Part shown: in pieces, positions 7,402 through 16,527 of the stretch
Position numbering within the stretch: position 1 is the stretch's first letter
Layout of the letters: the number at the start of each line of letters is the position of its first letter
Assembly (NCBI GenBank): GCA_041596515.1
Contig: JBFHIJ010000001.1
Span: forward strand, 62,001 to 126,000
Length of the DNA: 64,000 nucleotides
From: JBFHIJ01 sp041596515
GTDB taxonomy: Bacteria; Bacteroidota; Ignavibacteria; Kapaibacteriales; UBA2268
Reading direction: 5' to 3'
Notes under the pieces: model-generated
Told to the model about the DNA's origin: nothing
Seen by the model: the letters and a program-made list of their open reading frames with translations, nothing else
The model's database searches: none
Program-made: the position numbers and the translations under genes

Positions 7402-8784
7402 ATGAAACAAAAAGCGATATCGAATAGTATTATCTATATAGCACTTATTTTAGTTTGCCAAGTGTCTGTAACTTTTTCTGAGGAGCTTGATTTACAAACT
7501 TTCCTAGAAAAGGCTATTGAGCATAAAGGCATTGAAAATAGATTTCAGTTGCAAAAACAGAAATCTTTAACTACCAAAGAAGAAGTAGAAAGCTTAAAGA
7601 TTTTACCTGAAGTGACGCTTGAACTTCGTGGAGGCATAGTACCCGAAGCTAGGGGAGATGTTTTTTATTCTCCTGATGCTGCTACAGACTTAGAAGGCTG
7701 GGGGCCATTCTTTCAAAGTGAAATAAAATTTGTGCAACCCCTGTATACCTTTGGTAGGATAAGCAATGCTGATGAAGGTGCAGATTTGCTAATCAAATCA
7801 GAAACGGCAAAATACGAACAGGAAAAAGCCGAGCTCAAGAATATATTGATTGATTTATATTTCTCTACATCTGCCGCTTATAAAGCAAAAAACATTGCAA
7901 ATGAGGTAGAAACAGGCATAAATAAGCTGATGGAAGAGATAGAAAAAGAACTTGAAAAAATTGAATCAGAAATAGATGACGGCGACTATTTAGAAGCAAA
8001 AAGCTTTAGATATGTAGTCGACGAAATAGTAGAGAATAGCCAAAAAAATAAAAAAGCAGGAATATATGCTGTGAATCTTGCCTCAGGGATTGAGCTCTCT
8101 GACTCTGCTTTAGTTTCAGATCAGATTCCTGAGTTTGATTTTGGATTAATTTCTTTTCAAAATATATGGGATTATTCTCTGAAGCATAATAAAATAATGC
8201 AACAAATAGCTTATGGTATTCGGGCTATGGATAGTAAGATACAAATAAGTAATTCAGAGAAATACCCGTTGCTTTATCTTGCAGGCGGAGTGATGTATGG
8301 AATAGCTCCAAATAGAGATGACCAAACGAATCCTTTTGTGTATGATCAGTTTAATTATCTGACTGCAGGCGCGTTCGTGGGAATGAAATGGAACATGAAT
8401 ATATTTAGACAAGATGTACAGCAGAAAAAAGATGAACTGGCAAAACAAATTTTGGACGAAGAGCAACAGTTGCTGCTTAGTCAAAGCAAAGCAGAACTAT
8501 ATAATCTATATTTAGACATTCAGAAAGATTATAAACTATTAGAATCTGTAGACAGATCTGAAAAAGATGCCAGAGCTTGGCTAACAATGAGTTATGATAA
8601 CTGGGAAATGGGGATAGGTGAGCCTGAAAAATTGATCAAGGCTTATAAAACATATTTTCAGCTAAAGGGGCAGAGAGTCCAAAAGCATTTAGATGTGCAA
8701 AAAGGTCTTACAAAACTATCAAATGAATTAGGAAATATTGAGCTAATAATTAAATGGGTGCAAAATGGAAAAGTTAATCTCTAA
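7402..8784 (+). CDS. TolC family outer-membrane efflux protein
   Basis: 460 aa with a signal peptide (hydrophobic residues about 10-26, cleavage near TFSEE). Long heptad-like helical regions at about 165-190 and 335-440, separated by two predicted barrel hairpins, and internal duplication are typical of TolC. It forms a trimeric outer-membrane duct. It starts an operon with an MlaC-like periplasmic protein, an MMPL/RND transporter and a TetR regulator; it overlaps the next gene by 20 bp. The substrate is unknown, but the partners suggest a lipid or hydrophobe. Confidence 0.75.
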   Translation: MKQKAISNSIIYIALILVCQVSVTFSEELDLQTFLEKAIEHKGIENRFQLQKQKSLTTKEEVESLKILPEVTLELRGGIVPEARGDVFYSPDAATDLEGWGPFFQSEIKFVQPLYTFGRISNADEGADLLIKSETAKYEQEKAELKNILIDLYFSTSAAYKAKNIANEVETGINKLMEEIEKELEKIESEIDDGDYLEAKSFRYVVDEIVENSQKNKKAGIYAVNLASGIELSDSALVSDQIPEFDFGLISFQNIWDYSLKHNKIMQQIAYGIRAMDSKIQISNSEKYPLLYLAGGVMYGIAPNRDDQTNPFVYDQFNYLTAGAFVGMKWNMNIFRQDVQQKKDELAKQILDEEQQLLLSQSKAELYNLYLDIQKDYKLLESVDRSEKDARAWLTMSYDNWEMGIGEPEKLIKAYKTYFQLKGQRVQKHLDVQKGLTKLSNELGNIELIIKWVQNGKVNL

Positions 8785-9361
8785 AATATCGACAACATTA
8801 TTGCTTTTCGCTGTGATGGCTATTAGTGCCTATGCTGCAGATAGCCCGATGGATGTAGTAAAAAAGTCTAATACCAAAGTGGCTGCTATTAATGCCAAAA
8901 GCTCGTCGCTTGATGAAAAATCACAAAAGGAAATGCTCAATGTTATTAGTTCTGTTACTAACTGGGCTGCAATGAGTGATGCCGTTGTTTCCAGACTTAG
9001 AGGAATGGATGCTAAACAACAAAAAGAATTTAAAGAAAAATTTGAAGAGCTATTACGAATTAGTTCTGTAAATAAATTAGGTAGATACAGAGCCGACGGT
9101 TTTGATTATGTTGAAGAAAAAACTGACGGAGACAAAGCCACTGTAAAAACATTAGCTTTTTACAAAAAAGAAAAAATAGAAATAATCTACGAATTGGAAA
9201 AAACAGACGGCAAATGGATGATAGTAAACTACGTAGTTGATGGCGTAGATACAGTAAGAAATTATCAGAAACAGTTTTACAGATTGCTTAAAAAGAAAAG
9301 TTTTGAAGGCGTAATAGAAGTAATCGAAAAAAATATTGAAGACTCTAAAAGCGAAAAATAA
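8765..9361 (+). CDS. MlaC/Ttg2D-like periplasmic lipid-binding protein
   Basis: 198 aa with a signal peptide ending near AYA-AD. The mature part matches the MlaC/Tgt2 family: a helical N-terminal half (VVSRLRGMDAKQQKEFKEKFEELLRISS) and a beta half with DYVEEKTDGDKATVKT and GKWMIVNYVVDGVDTVRNYQKQF, the classic motif of the family. Known members carry phospholipids (MlaC) or serve hopanoid transport (HpnM). The stop and the next ATG share a base (TAATG), so it is translationally coupled to the transporter. Confidence 0.8.
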   Translation: MEKLISKISTTLLLFAVMAISAYAADSPMDVVKKSNTKVAAINAKSSSLDEKSQKEMLNVISSVTNWAAMSDAVVSRLRGMDAKQQKEFKEKFEELLRISSVNKLGRYRADGFDYVEEKTDGDKATVKTLAFYKKEKIEIIYELEKTDGKWMIVNYVVDGVDTVRNYQKQFYRLLKKKSFEGVIEVIEKNIEDSKSEK

Positions 9362-11745
9362 TGAAAAAAGTATATCAAAAATTTATTGACTTTATTATCA
9401 AGTGGTCTGTGCAAAAGCCTTGGCTGATGTTGGGGATGATTATTTTGATAACTGTTCCTGCAGCTTATTTGCTAAAAGATATCAAGGTAGATACCAACCT
9501 TATTAAGCTATTACCAAAGCATGCTAAAGCTGCTGTGGCTACCAGAGAGCTTGAAGCTATGGTAGGGGATGGTGGGCATTTTATAGTCCTTTTTGAAGGA
9601 AATGATAGAGGTAAACTTGTCCAAGCTGTGGAATACACTGCTGCGGAAATGAAGAAAATAGACGCTTTGCAGAATGTTTATTATAAGTGGCCAACTGAGT
9701 TTTTACAAAAATACAGATATTCTCTACTTCCTACTGAATATTTGGATAAAATGTATGAACAGTTAATACAATGGGAAGCTAAAGTCAATCCATTTGTTGA
9801 TAATATGCTAGATGATGAAGACGAAGTGGAGACCCACGGTGACAAAGAGGATAAACAAGATTTGCAAATACTCATACAGCAATATCAACACATGAGCGAA
9901 TATCATGAAAGTGCTGACGGTAAAATCTTTGGTATACTTGCACCGACCAGTAAAGGTGTCACTAACATTGGTTCAATTAAAACAATAAAAGAGCGAATAC
10001 AAAAAATTACACTTGCTGCATCTGAGAAATATGGTGTATGGTCCGGTATAACAGGAAACCACCAAAACAAACTAAATGAGTACGACATTATAATGTATGA
10101 CTTAAATCAGTCATCAATAATCGCCGGTATTTTGATACTTTTGGTACTTTTGATTAGTTATAGGGCAATCTCTCCTATAATAGTAACTATTTTTCCTTTG
10201 CTGATTGGTTTAGTTTGGGCGTTCGCTTTAGTCCCACACTTTGTAGGTCCACTAAATCTAATAACTGCATTCCTGCTTTTGATACTGTTTGGTATGGGGA
10301 TAGATTACGCTATTCATATAGTTAAGCGTTTTCAGTTGGAATCTAATAATGTATCAGTTGAGCAGGCATTGCGAGAAACTTACCACTCCACAGGAGTTGC
10401 GGTAGGACTTTCAGGACTGACTACAGGCTTGTCTTTAAGTATACTAGCCTTGTCTGACTTCCGAGGATTTTCGGAGTTTGGTATTATCAGTGCGATGGCT
10501 ATATTTACAGTCCTATTGGCAATGTATTTAGCACTTCCTGTTTTTGTTGTGCTATTTTCAAGATTTAAAGGAATGCATAAACAGCCTTTAGTAATGAAAA
10601 AAGTTTATATTCCTAAGAAGCTTACAACTATTACAATGGGAGCGCTTACCTTAGTTGCTGTAGTTTACGCTGTATTCAATATGCAATTTGATTATAATTT
10701 AGCAAATATGAATTTTGATAATCAAAAGGTAGTAAATGTTCAAGAGTTAAAGCAGAAACAAGGCAAAGTATATTCTAATTCAATGGGTGTGGCAGCTATA
10801 CTGTTAGCTCCCAATTTGGAAGAAGTAGACAATTTAAAATCTCAACTGTATCAGGCAAAGGAAAAAGACAGTACAAGCCTGATAGGTAGGATTAGATCTA
10901 TCAGAGACTATTCTCCAAGTGAGGCAGATTATGAAGAAAAACTATTCCTTATTCAAGATATTAAAGAGCAAGTTTCGGGTCAGTGGACAGAAAGAATAGA
11001 AGATGAATCTCAAAAAGAAATGATAGCTGACTTCCTTTCTTGGGATCCACCTACTGAGCCTCCGACTGTGGATGAAATACCTGACATCTTAAAAGCAAAT
11101 TATGTAAGTCGCAATGGGACAGGGCACTATTTGGTAACTGTAAACCCAAGCGAAGAGCGTAAAGATGGTAGAAATGCAATGGCGTTTACTGATGATTTGT
11201 ATAATGTAAAAATGGCAGGAGATATCAAAGGACCAATAGGGGAGACTATAGTTTTTGCTGAAGTCCTCAGTTTGGTAATCAGTGAAGGCTGGTGGATTGC
11301 CATAGCTACTTTATCTGGTGTTATTCTGTTAGTCTTTTTGAATAATAGATCATTTAAAAAGACAGTAGTGGTGTTGATACCTCTTATGGCTGGTATGATG
11401 CTCACTTTTGGTCTGTTTTCTCTGTTTGGTTTCAAACTTACTTTCTTTAATATGGTAGTAATACCTGCATTGCTCGGGATGGGCGTAGATGGAGGTATTC
11501 ACTATGTGCAAAGATGGTTTGAAACGGGAAAACATACTGATAATACTCAAAAAGAGTTATTTGAGCCACTATCGTTGGCAATTATAACTACAATGCTTGG
11601 TTACTCGGGAATGATGTTTGCAAACCACTCCGGTATTAGTTCAATAGGGAACTTTGCTGTGATTGGGTTAGGGTTAATTTGGTTTGCAACATTAATATTT
11701 TTACCCGGTGTTTTAAAAATGTTTGAAAGAAAAAATAAAAATTAG
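9361..11745 (+). CDS. MMPL/RND family transporter (HpnN-like)
   Basis: 794 aa. It has one N-terminal membrane segment at about 18-36, a large periplasmic loop, five to six membrane segments at about 245-400, then a second copy of this plan (segment near 420, loop, segments near 640-785). The conserved lines GMGIDYAIHIVKRFQ and GMGVDGGIHYVQRWFE, one per half, mark the RND/MMPL core with membrane aspartates used for proton coupling. Its MlaC-like partner resembles the HpnM/HpnN pair for hopanoid transport. Ends by overlapping the GTG of the TetR frame. Confidence 0.8.
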   Translation: MKKVYQKFIDFIIKWSVQKPWLMLGMIILITVPAAYLLKDIKVDTNLIKLLPKHAKAAVATRELEAMVGDGGHFIVLFEGNDRGKLVQAVEYTAAEMKKIDALQNVYYKWPTEFLQKYRYSLLPTEYLDKMYEQLIQWEAKVNPFVDNMLDDEDEVETHGDKEDKQDLQILIQQYQHMSEYHESADGKIFGILAPTSKGVTNIGSIKTIKERIQKITLAASEKYGVWSGITGNHQNKLNEYDIIMYDLNQSSIIAGILILLVLLISYRAISPIIVTIFPLLIGLVWAFALVPHFVGPLNLITAFLLLILFGMGIDYAIHIVKRFQLESNNVSVEQALRETYHSTGVAVGLSGLTTGLSLSILALSDFRGFSEFGIISAMAIFTVLLAMYLALPVFVVLFSRFKGMHKQPLVMKKVYIPKKLTTITMGALTLVAVVYAVFNMQFDYNLANMNFDNQKVVNVQELKQKQGKVYSNSMGVAAILLAPNLEEVDNLKSQLYQAKEKDSTSLIGRIRSIRDYSPSEADYEEKLFLIQDIKEQVSGQWTERIEDESQKEMIADFLSWDPPTEPPTVDEIPDILKANYVSRNGTGHYLVTVNPSEERKDGRNAMAFTDDLYNVKMAGDIKGPIGETIVFAEVLSLVISEGWWIAIATLSGVILLVFLNNRSFKKTVVVLIPLMAGMMLTFGLFSLFGFKLTFFNMVVIPALLGMGVDGGIHYVQRWFETGKHTDNTQKELFEPLSLAIITTMLGYSGMMFANHSGISSIGNFAVIGLGLIWFATLIFLPGVLKMFERKNKN

Positions 11746-11756
11746 TGGTTGGTGCT

Positions 11757-12419
11757 ATGGGTCGAAAACCTAATACTGATGTTAAAGAAAGGATATTAAA
11801 TACTGCAATTGCACTTATAGCTGATAGAGGTTATAATGCGGTAGGAGTAAGAGAGATAGCAAAAAATGCAGATGTTTCTATCTCTATGATATCCTATTAT
11901 TTCAATGGAAAAATTGGAATATTAAAAGAAATAATGAATCTCTTTTTTGAGAAATATCTACAGATGTTAGAAATGACTGTAGATAATGATTTGTCGCCGA
12001 ATGAAAATCTGTATAATCTATTTATAAATATATCTAATTTAATTCAGGAACATCATGATATATGTAAAATTGTGTTCTTAGCTATTCCTCATGATAACCA
12101 AGAGCTACAAGAGTTTAAGATGGAAAAAGTTCCTTGCTTTATTAATCCATCTTTGAAATTATATAAGTCTTTGGGTTTTGATATAGAAGATAGAGATAGA
12201 TTAACCATTGTTGGGCCTACCATTTCTCACATGCTGTTTTCTCATTTTTTCAATAAGCCTATAGTTGAGCAAGTATTTGGTAGGAAAATGGATTTAAGCT
12301 CAAAAAATATATATACCGAAACAATGGTAGAGCTGTTTTTGAATGGAATGAATGGTGTAATTAAAACTCAAAAAGCAGAAAAAAATATTAAATCTGCAGA
12401 GGAGTTAGAGTTGAAGTAA
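11757..12419 (+). CDS. TetR/AcrR family transcriptional regulator
   Basis: 220 aa from ATG 11757; an in-frame GTG at 11745 exists but the ATG is preferred. The N-terminal helix-turn-helix is typical: ILNTAIALIADRGYNAVGVREIAKNADVSISMISYYFNGK. The C-terminal domain, which would bind an effector, has no close signature. Position at the end of the TolC-MlaC-MMPL operon suggests control of this exporter by a substrate-like ligand. Operators may be of the AACG-N2-CGTT type found at 880-891 and 1073-1082, but no such site was noticed before its own operon. Confidence 0.85.
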   Translation: MGRKPNTDVKERILNTAIALIADRGYNAVGVREIAKNADVSISMISYYFNGKIGILKEIMNLFFEKYLQMLEMTVDNDLSPNENLYNLFINISNLIQEHHDICKIVFLAIPHDNQELQEFKMEKVPCFINPSLKLYKSLGFDIEDRDRLTIVGPTISHMLFSHFFNKPIVEQVFGRKMDLSSKNIYTETMVELFLNGMNGVIKTQKAEKNIKSAEELELK

Positions 12420-12439
12420 GTTAAGAAATATGTATAAAA

Positions 12440-12470
12440 AAAGCTGATAACCTTAATAGTTGTCAGCTTT
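12440..12470. terminator. Bidirectional terminator between tetR and the kinase operon
   Basis: An 11-bp stem, AAAGCTGATAA with TTGTCAGCTTT (one T-G pair), 9-nt loop, A-run to the left and T-rich sequence to the right. It lies between convergent genes and can serve both. Confidence 0.75.
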
Positions 12471-12480
12471 ATTTAGTAAA

Positions 12481-13581
12481 TTATTTAGCGATAGGTAATG
12501 ATATTTTTACAGACGTGTATCTGCCGGGCTCGCTACTAATCTCAAAAGTTCCGTTATGCAACTCTGTTATTCGTTTGGCAATAGCTATCCCAAGTCCGTT
12601 CCCTTGCTGCTCATATACTTTCCTTTCAAATTGTACATAAGCTCCAAGATTGTCAATTTGGACTTTACTCATTCCTCTGCCAAAGTCACTAAATTCTATG
12701 ATATATTTATTTTTTGAAACAGATGCAATAACTTTAATATCTGAGCCTTTGTCAGAAAATTTCAAACAGTTGTCTATGATTTCTTCAATAACTTTCATCA
12801 AATACTCTTCGTTAACAGCTACAATAGCTTCATCTATGTCATATTTAATATCTTCAGTTCTGTCATAAATAGAAGCTCGGTATAACACAATTTCTTTAAT
12901 AAAGAAATCTGATAAATGGAGTCTCTGATTATGCAAATCATCTAATTCTTGCTTATTGGTAGCGAGTATCTCCAAATTTGCATAGTATAAGTAGTTCTCA
13001 AATAGCCTATGCAGCCTTTGGGCACCATCATATATGTTAGATAGCATTTCTTTTGCATCGTCTGTAGTCGTCTTGTCAAAATTATTTTTTAAAAACTCAG
13101 AGAGCCCCAATATAATATTTAGAGGGGTTCTTATTTCATGTGGAATTGCTCTTCTTATATTAGAGCGCAAATCTTCCATCTTGCTATTGTAAGCCTTTTC
13201 GCTCATCTCCCGTTTTTTTAGTCGGGCTTCCACAGTAGTAAGTAATTCATCAATGTCGTACGGCTTAGTGAGATACTGATCAGCCCCTAGATTAATTCCA
13301 TCTCTAATATCAAATTTTTCCGATTTGGCAGATAGAAATAGAAATGGGATAACCGCCGTAGAAGGATCTTTTTGAAGTTCTTTTAAGACATCATAGCCAT
13401 TCAGAATTGGCATCATAATATCCGAAATAATCAAATCCGGCAGTGTCTCTTGAGCTCGAAGCAAACCGAGCTCGCCATTAGGAGCGTCGATTACGTCATA
13501 ACCTGAGAAAGTCAGAGTGCGAACCAAATCTAATCTGATCTGCTCTTCATCCTCTATGACTAATATTACCTTATTCATCAT
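12481..13581 (-). CDS. Hybrid protein: receiver domain followed by histidine kinase
   Basis: 366 aa. Receiver domain at 1-120 with acidic pair E10/D11, phospho-acceptor D54 and K106. A kinase follows: H-box PHEIRTPL with H148, N-box EEIIDNCLKFS, G1 SDFGRGMS and G2 GNGLGIAIAK. The order receiver-then-kinase means an upstream kinase can gate this one. The start ATG is followed by a second ATG. It lies 4 bp after a GAF-PAS histidine kinase, its likely phosphoryl donor. No DNA-binding domain, so its output partner is outside the window or is another protein. Confidence 0.85.
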   Translation of the reverse strand: MMNKVILVIEDEEQIRLDLVRTLTFSGYDVIDAPNGELGLLRAQETLPDLIISDIMMPILNGYDVLKELQKDPSTAVIPFLFLSAKSEKFDIRDGINLGADQYLTKPYDIDELLTTVEARLKKREMSEKAYNSKMEDLRSNIRRAIPHEIRTPLNIILGLSEFLKNNFDKTTTDDAKEMLSNIYDGAQRLHRLFENYLYYANLEILATNKQELDDLHNQRLHLSDFFIKEIVLYRASIYDRTEDIKYDIDEAIVAVNEEYLMKVIEEIIDNCLKFSDKGSDIKVIASVSKNKYIIEFSDFGRGMSKVQIDNLGAYVQFERKVYEQQGNGLGIAIAKRITELHNGTFEISSEPGRYTSVKISLPIAK

Positions 13582-13585
13582 ACAC

Positions 13586-15328
13586 CTATAGATTATTCGG
13601 AATTCTAAATGTAAATGTAGAACCTATATTCTTTCTACTTTGTACTTCGATTTTTCCATTTAACTGTTTAATTGACTGTAATACCACAGCCATTCCCAGA
13701 CCTGTGCCTGAAATACTTCCTACATTATCAGCTCTGTAAAACAAATCAAATATGTTTTCCTGTTCATTGTCAGGTATGCCAATTCCATAATCCTGTATCG
13801 AAATCACAGCAATATCTTTGAAAATAGCAGCTTCAATGCTTACCGGTTTGTCTTCAGGAGAATATTTGAGTGCATTGGTAATCAAATTTAACAAAATCAA
13901 CCGCAAAAGCTTATCATCAGATTTAAGTCGCTTTTCGGCAGTTGAAATTTTTATATTAACAGTTCTTCCTTTGGCTAAAGTAAGTTTTAAATCGTTTACC
14001 AGATTGAAAATGAAGCTATCAAGATCGATAGGAGATATTCTGGTAGATCTATTATTTTCATCTTTTCCGATATAAATAACATTTTCAATCAAATCAGTCA
14101 TTATATCCACAGTTTTCATAATCCTTTTGAGATAATCTTTTTTCTCTTCATCAGACAATCGGGCAAAGAATTTATCTAAAAGTTGAGCAGCAGATTTAAT
14201 AATTGTTAGAGGAGTTCTAAATTCATGAGAGACCATACTTACAAACTGAGATTTCATTTCGTTTAGCTCTTTTTCTACTGCCAGCATTTTCCGAGCTTCT
14301 TTTTCTGCTCTTTCTCTTATCCTTATCTCATCTTTGAGCTTATGTATCAGCAGTTGCAAATCCTCAGTTCTTTCTTCTACCTTTAGCTCTAATATTTCAT
14401 TAGATTTTTTTAGCTCGTTTTCTCTTTGCTTTCTATCAGAAATATCTACAAAACTTTCTATAAAGTACTTTTGAGTTCCCAAATTAATAGAAGAAATAGT
14501 CCTTAATATTGGTATAGACTTGTTTTGGAGTTTAAGCTCTGACTCAAAATTTGTAAAACTATTTCGCGAATCACCTGAAAAGTGAACAGTAGAAAGAAAT
14601 CTTTCTCTTTTAGATTCCAAAATTTCTAATTCGGGGAGACCAAGCATTGTCTCACCAACAGGATTTATCCTGATAATATTATCTGTATCTGCATCTACTA
14701 CCATGATACCTGAATGCACAGAGTCAAAAATAGTTCTTAACTCTCTTCTGCTCTTAGCTAAATCCATAGTCCTTTCGGCTACTTTTTGCTCCAAAATAAG
14801 TTTAGAGCGATTTAGATTGATGAACAGCTTTGTATTCTCAAGTGAGCCTGCAAACAGACCGGCATGGAGCGAGCAAAGTTTCATCAAATCAATATCAAAA
14901 ACTGACTCTTCGCATTTAAGTAGTACCAGCACAATTCCTAACACTCCCCAAGATGCCTTGAGAGGTATTATTAAAGCAGATTTAAATTCATCTTCAACTT
15001 TTGGTAGAGACAACAAACTTATTTTTCCAGATTCTAAAACTTGACCGATTGCACCATGGTCAATTAAGCCGGAATAAAATGACTCAACAGCCTCTTCGGA
15101 TAGATTAGGAAGGCAAGTGTTTAGTTCAAATTCAAAGGTATTATCATTTAGCAAATAAAACGCAGAAGCATTTTCATAACCTAAGTTAGCAAACACACGT
15201 AACCCATCTGAAATAACCAAATTTATTCTTTCAGAATATACCCTGTTTTTGACGTATGCTTCAATTTCCTGTAAAAAGGAGGAGCATACTGAGGACATAT
15301 AGGTAATATTTTTGTTTTCTTGTTGCAA
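13586..15328 (-). CDS. Cytosolic sensor histidine kinase (GAF-PAS-HisKA-HATPase)
   Basis: 580 aa with no membrane segment. GAF-like domain at about 20-165, coiled coil at 166-200, PAS domain at about 195-300 (IMVVDADTDNIIRINPVGETMLGLP), second coiled coil at 300-355, HisKA with H368 in VSHEFRTPL, and a HATPase with N-box NLITNALKYS (481-490), G1 DYGIGIP (513-519) and G2 GTGLGMA (541-547). It is translated directly after the HDOD gene with no gap, and 4 bp before the receiver-kinase hybrid, forming a probable phosphorelay. Confidence 0.85.
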   Translation of the reverse strand: MQQENKNITYMSSVCSSFLQEIEAYVKNRVYSERINLVISDGLRVFANLGYENASAFYLLNDNTFEFELNTCLPNLSEEAVESFYSGLIDHGAIGQVLESGKISLLSLPKVEDEFKSALIIPLKASWGVLGIVLVLLKCEESVFDIDLMKLCSLHAGLFAGSLENTKLFINLNRSKLILEQKVAERTMDLAKSRRELRTIFDSVHSGIMVVDADTDNIIRINPVGETMLGLPELEILESKRERFLSTVHFSGDSRNSFTNFESELKLQNKSIPILRTISSINLGTQKYFIESFVDISDRKQRENELKKSNEILELKVEERTEDLQLLIHKLKDEIRIRERAEKEARKMLAVEKELNEMKSQFVSMVSHEFRTPLTIIKSAAQLLDKFFARLSDEEKKDYLKRIMKTVDIMTDLIENVIYIGKDENNRSTRISPIDLDSFIFNLVNDLKLTLAKGRTVNIKISTAEKRLKSDDKLLRLILLNLITNALKYSPEDKPVSIEAAIFKDIAVISIQDYGIGIPDNEQENIFDLFYRADNVGSISGTGLGMAVVLQSIKQLNGKIEVQSRKNIGSTFTFRIPNNL

Positions 15329-16177
15329 TTAAATCTTTAATAATAATTTTACAGATTCTTGGTATTGCTTTACAATTTCAAGCATGTTTTTAGTAAAGTA
15401 GTTATCCGGTAATTTTAAGAAATCCCACACATCTTTATTAGGTTTCGGGATTATTTCATCGTTATTATCACCCAATTCTAGCATAGTAGCTGCAATATTT
15501 GCTACATGTACGCAAGAGACAAGCAAACTTAGCTTTCCAGACACTCTTCCTGTATATAGATTACTGATGACATCTCTTATAGAAATAGGTAAACGCCATT
15601 TTTCAGCAAGCAAATCTCCCACTACTGAGTGAGATATACCAATAAATTTTAGTTCAGACTCTCTCAGAGAAACTTTATTTGTAAAAGAATAATTATATGC
15701 TTTTGCATAGTCATCCGGTACGTATTTGTATAACAATAGCTTGCCAATATCATGCAAAATTCCGGCAATAAAGTAGTTTTCTAAATCCCTAACTCCTATT
15801 GTATTTCCGGCATGCCGTGTTATAATACCAACAGCTATGGAATGTTTCCATAAGTTTACAGGGTTAAACGAAGAAGGTGCATCTGACTTAAAAAACATTT
15901 GGATGATTGATAAAGCGAGCACTAAGTTTTTGACTTCTTCAAAGCCGATATAGGTGATAGCTTGGGTAATAGTAGTAATTCTACCTCTAAATCCGTAAAT
16001 TGAAGAGTTAGCAGCTTTTAAAATCTTAGTAGCAGAAGCTTGATCCTGACTGATTATATTTGCAACATCCGAAGGGGTAGAACGATGATTAGACATCACA
16101 TCCGATAGTTTAGTATAGACCGTCGGTAAAGTGGGGAATTCGTCAATTCTATCAATTATATTTTGAATATTTTTCAA
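15329..16177 (-). CDS. HDOD domain signalling protein
   Basis: 282 aa. The HDOD domain covers about residues 8-205: FPTLPTVYTKLSDVMS, then the repeated helices IISQDQASATKILKAANSS and ITTITQAITYIGFEEVKNLVLAL, and the partial HD motif GILHDIGKLLLY. HDOD proteins are relatives of HD-GYP phosphodiesterases that usually lack full catalytic residues and act as scaffolds in signalling. It overlaps the small upstream gene by 4 bp (ATGA) and adjoins the histidine kinase, suggesting that the three work together. Confidence 0.85.
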   Translation of the reverse strand: MKNIQNIIDRIDEFPTLPTVYTKLSDVMSNHRSTPSDVANIISQDQASATKILKAANSSIYGFRGRITTITQAITYIGFEEVKNLVLALSIIQMFFKSDAPSSFNPVNLWKHSIAVGIITRHAGNTIGVRDLENYFIAGILHDIGKLLLYKYVPDDYAKAYNYSFTNKVSLRESELKFIGISHSVVGDLLAEKWRLPISIRDVISNLYTGRVSGKLSLLVSCVHVANIAATMLELGDNNDEIIPKPNKDVWDFLKLPDNYFTKNMLEIVKQYQESVKLLLKI

Positions 16178-16524
16178 GTAGCTTCTGAATCTTCATTTTG
16201 TGAAATAATATTTTGTACGTTTAGTATAATTCCAGCACTAAACAAATCTTTTTCTATTTTGAGTTCTGGAATCCATATCATTCTATTTAATAAGCTTTTT
16301 GCTGCTTTTTCTTTTAGTTCCGGGCTTAATTCTACATCGAGACCTATATCATTTTTATCCGATTGTATATAAACACTGCTTATATTCCAGGTTTTCAATA
16401 TTATCTGGTGTTTGTTATTTAACTTAATTCCTGCAGGCAACAGAGTTTGCCCAAAATTATTAATTATAGGTTCTGCTAAAATCATGCCTTCTTCAAGCTC
16501 ATCTATAGAAACTAACGATGCCAT
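16174..16524 (-). CDS. Small protein resembling the N-terminal domain of HD-GYP proteins
   Basis: 116 aa. The segment VSIDELEEGMILAEPIINNFGQTLLPAGIKLNNKHQIILKTWNISSVYIQS matches the small beta domain (DUF3391-like) usually fused in front of HD-GYP domains. Here it stands alone and is coupled by a 4-bp overlap to the HDOD gene, so the two may form one split protein. The C-terminal 60 residues (PELKEKAAKSLLNRMIW) are unassigned. Function inferred as a partner of the HDOD protein. Confidence 0.55.
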   Translation of the reverse strand: MASLVSIDELEEGMILAEPIINNFGQTLLPAGIKLNNKHQIILKTWNISSVYIQSDKNDIGLDVELSPELKEKAAKSLLNRMIWIPELKIEKDLFSAGIILNVQNIISQNEDSEAT

Positions 16525-16527
16525 TTG

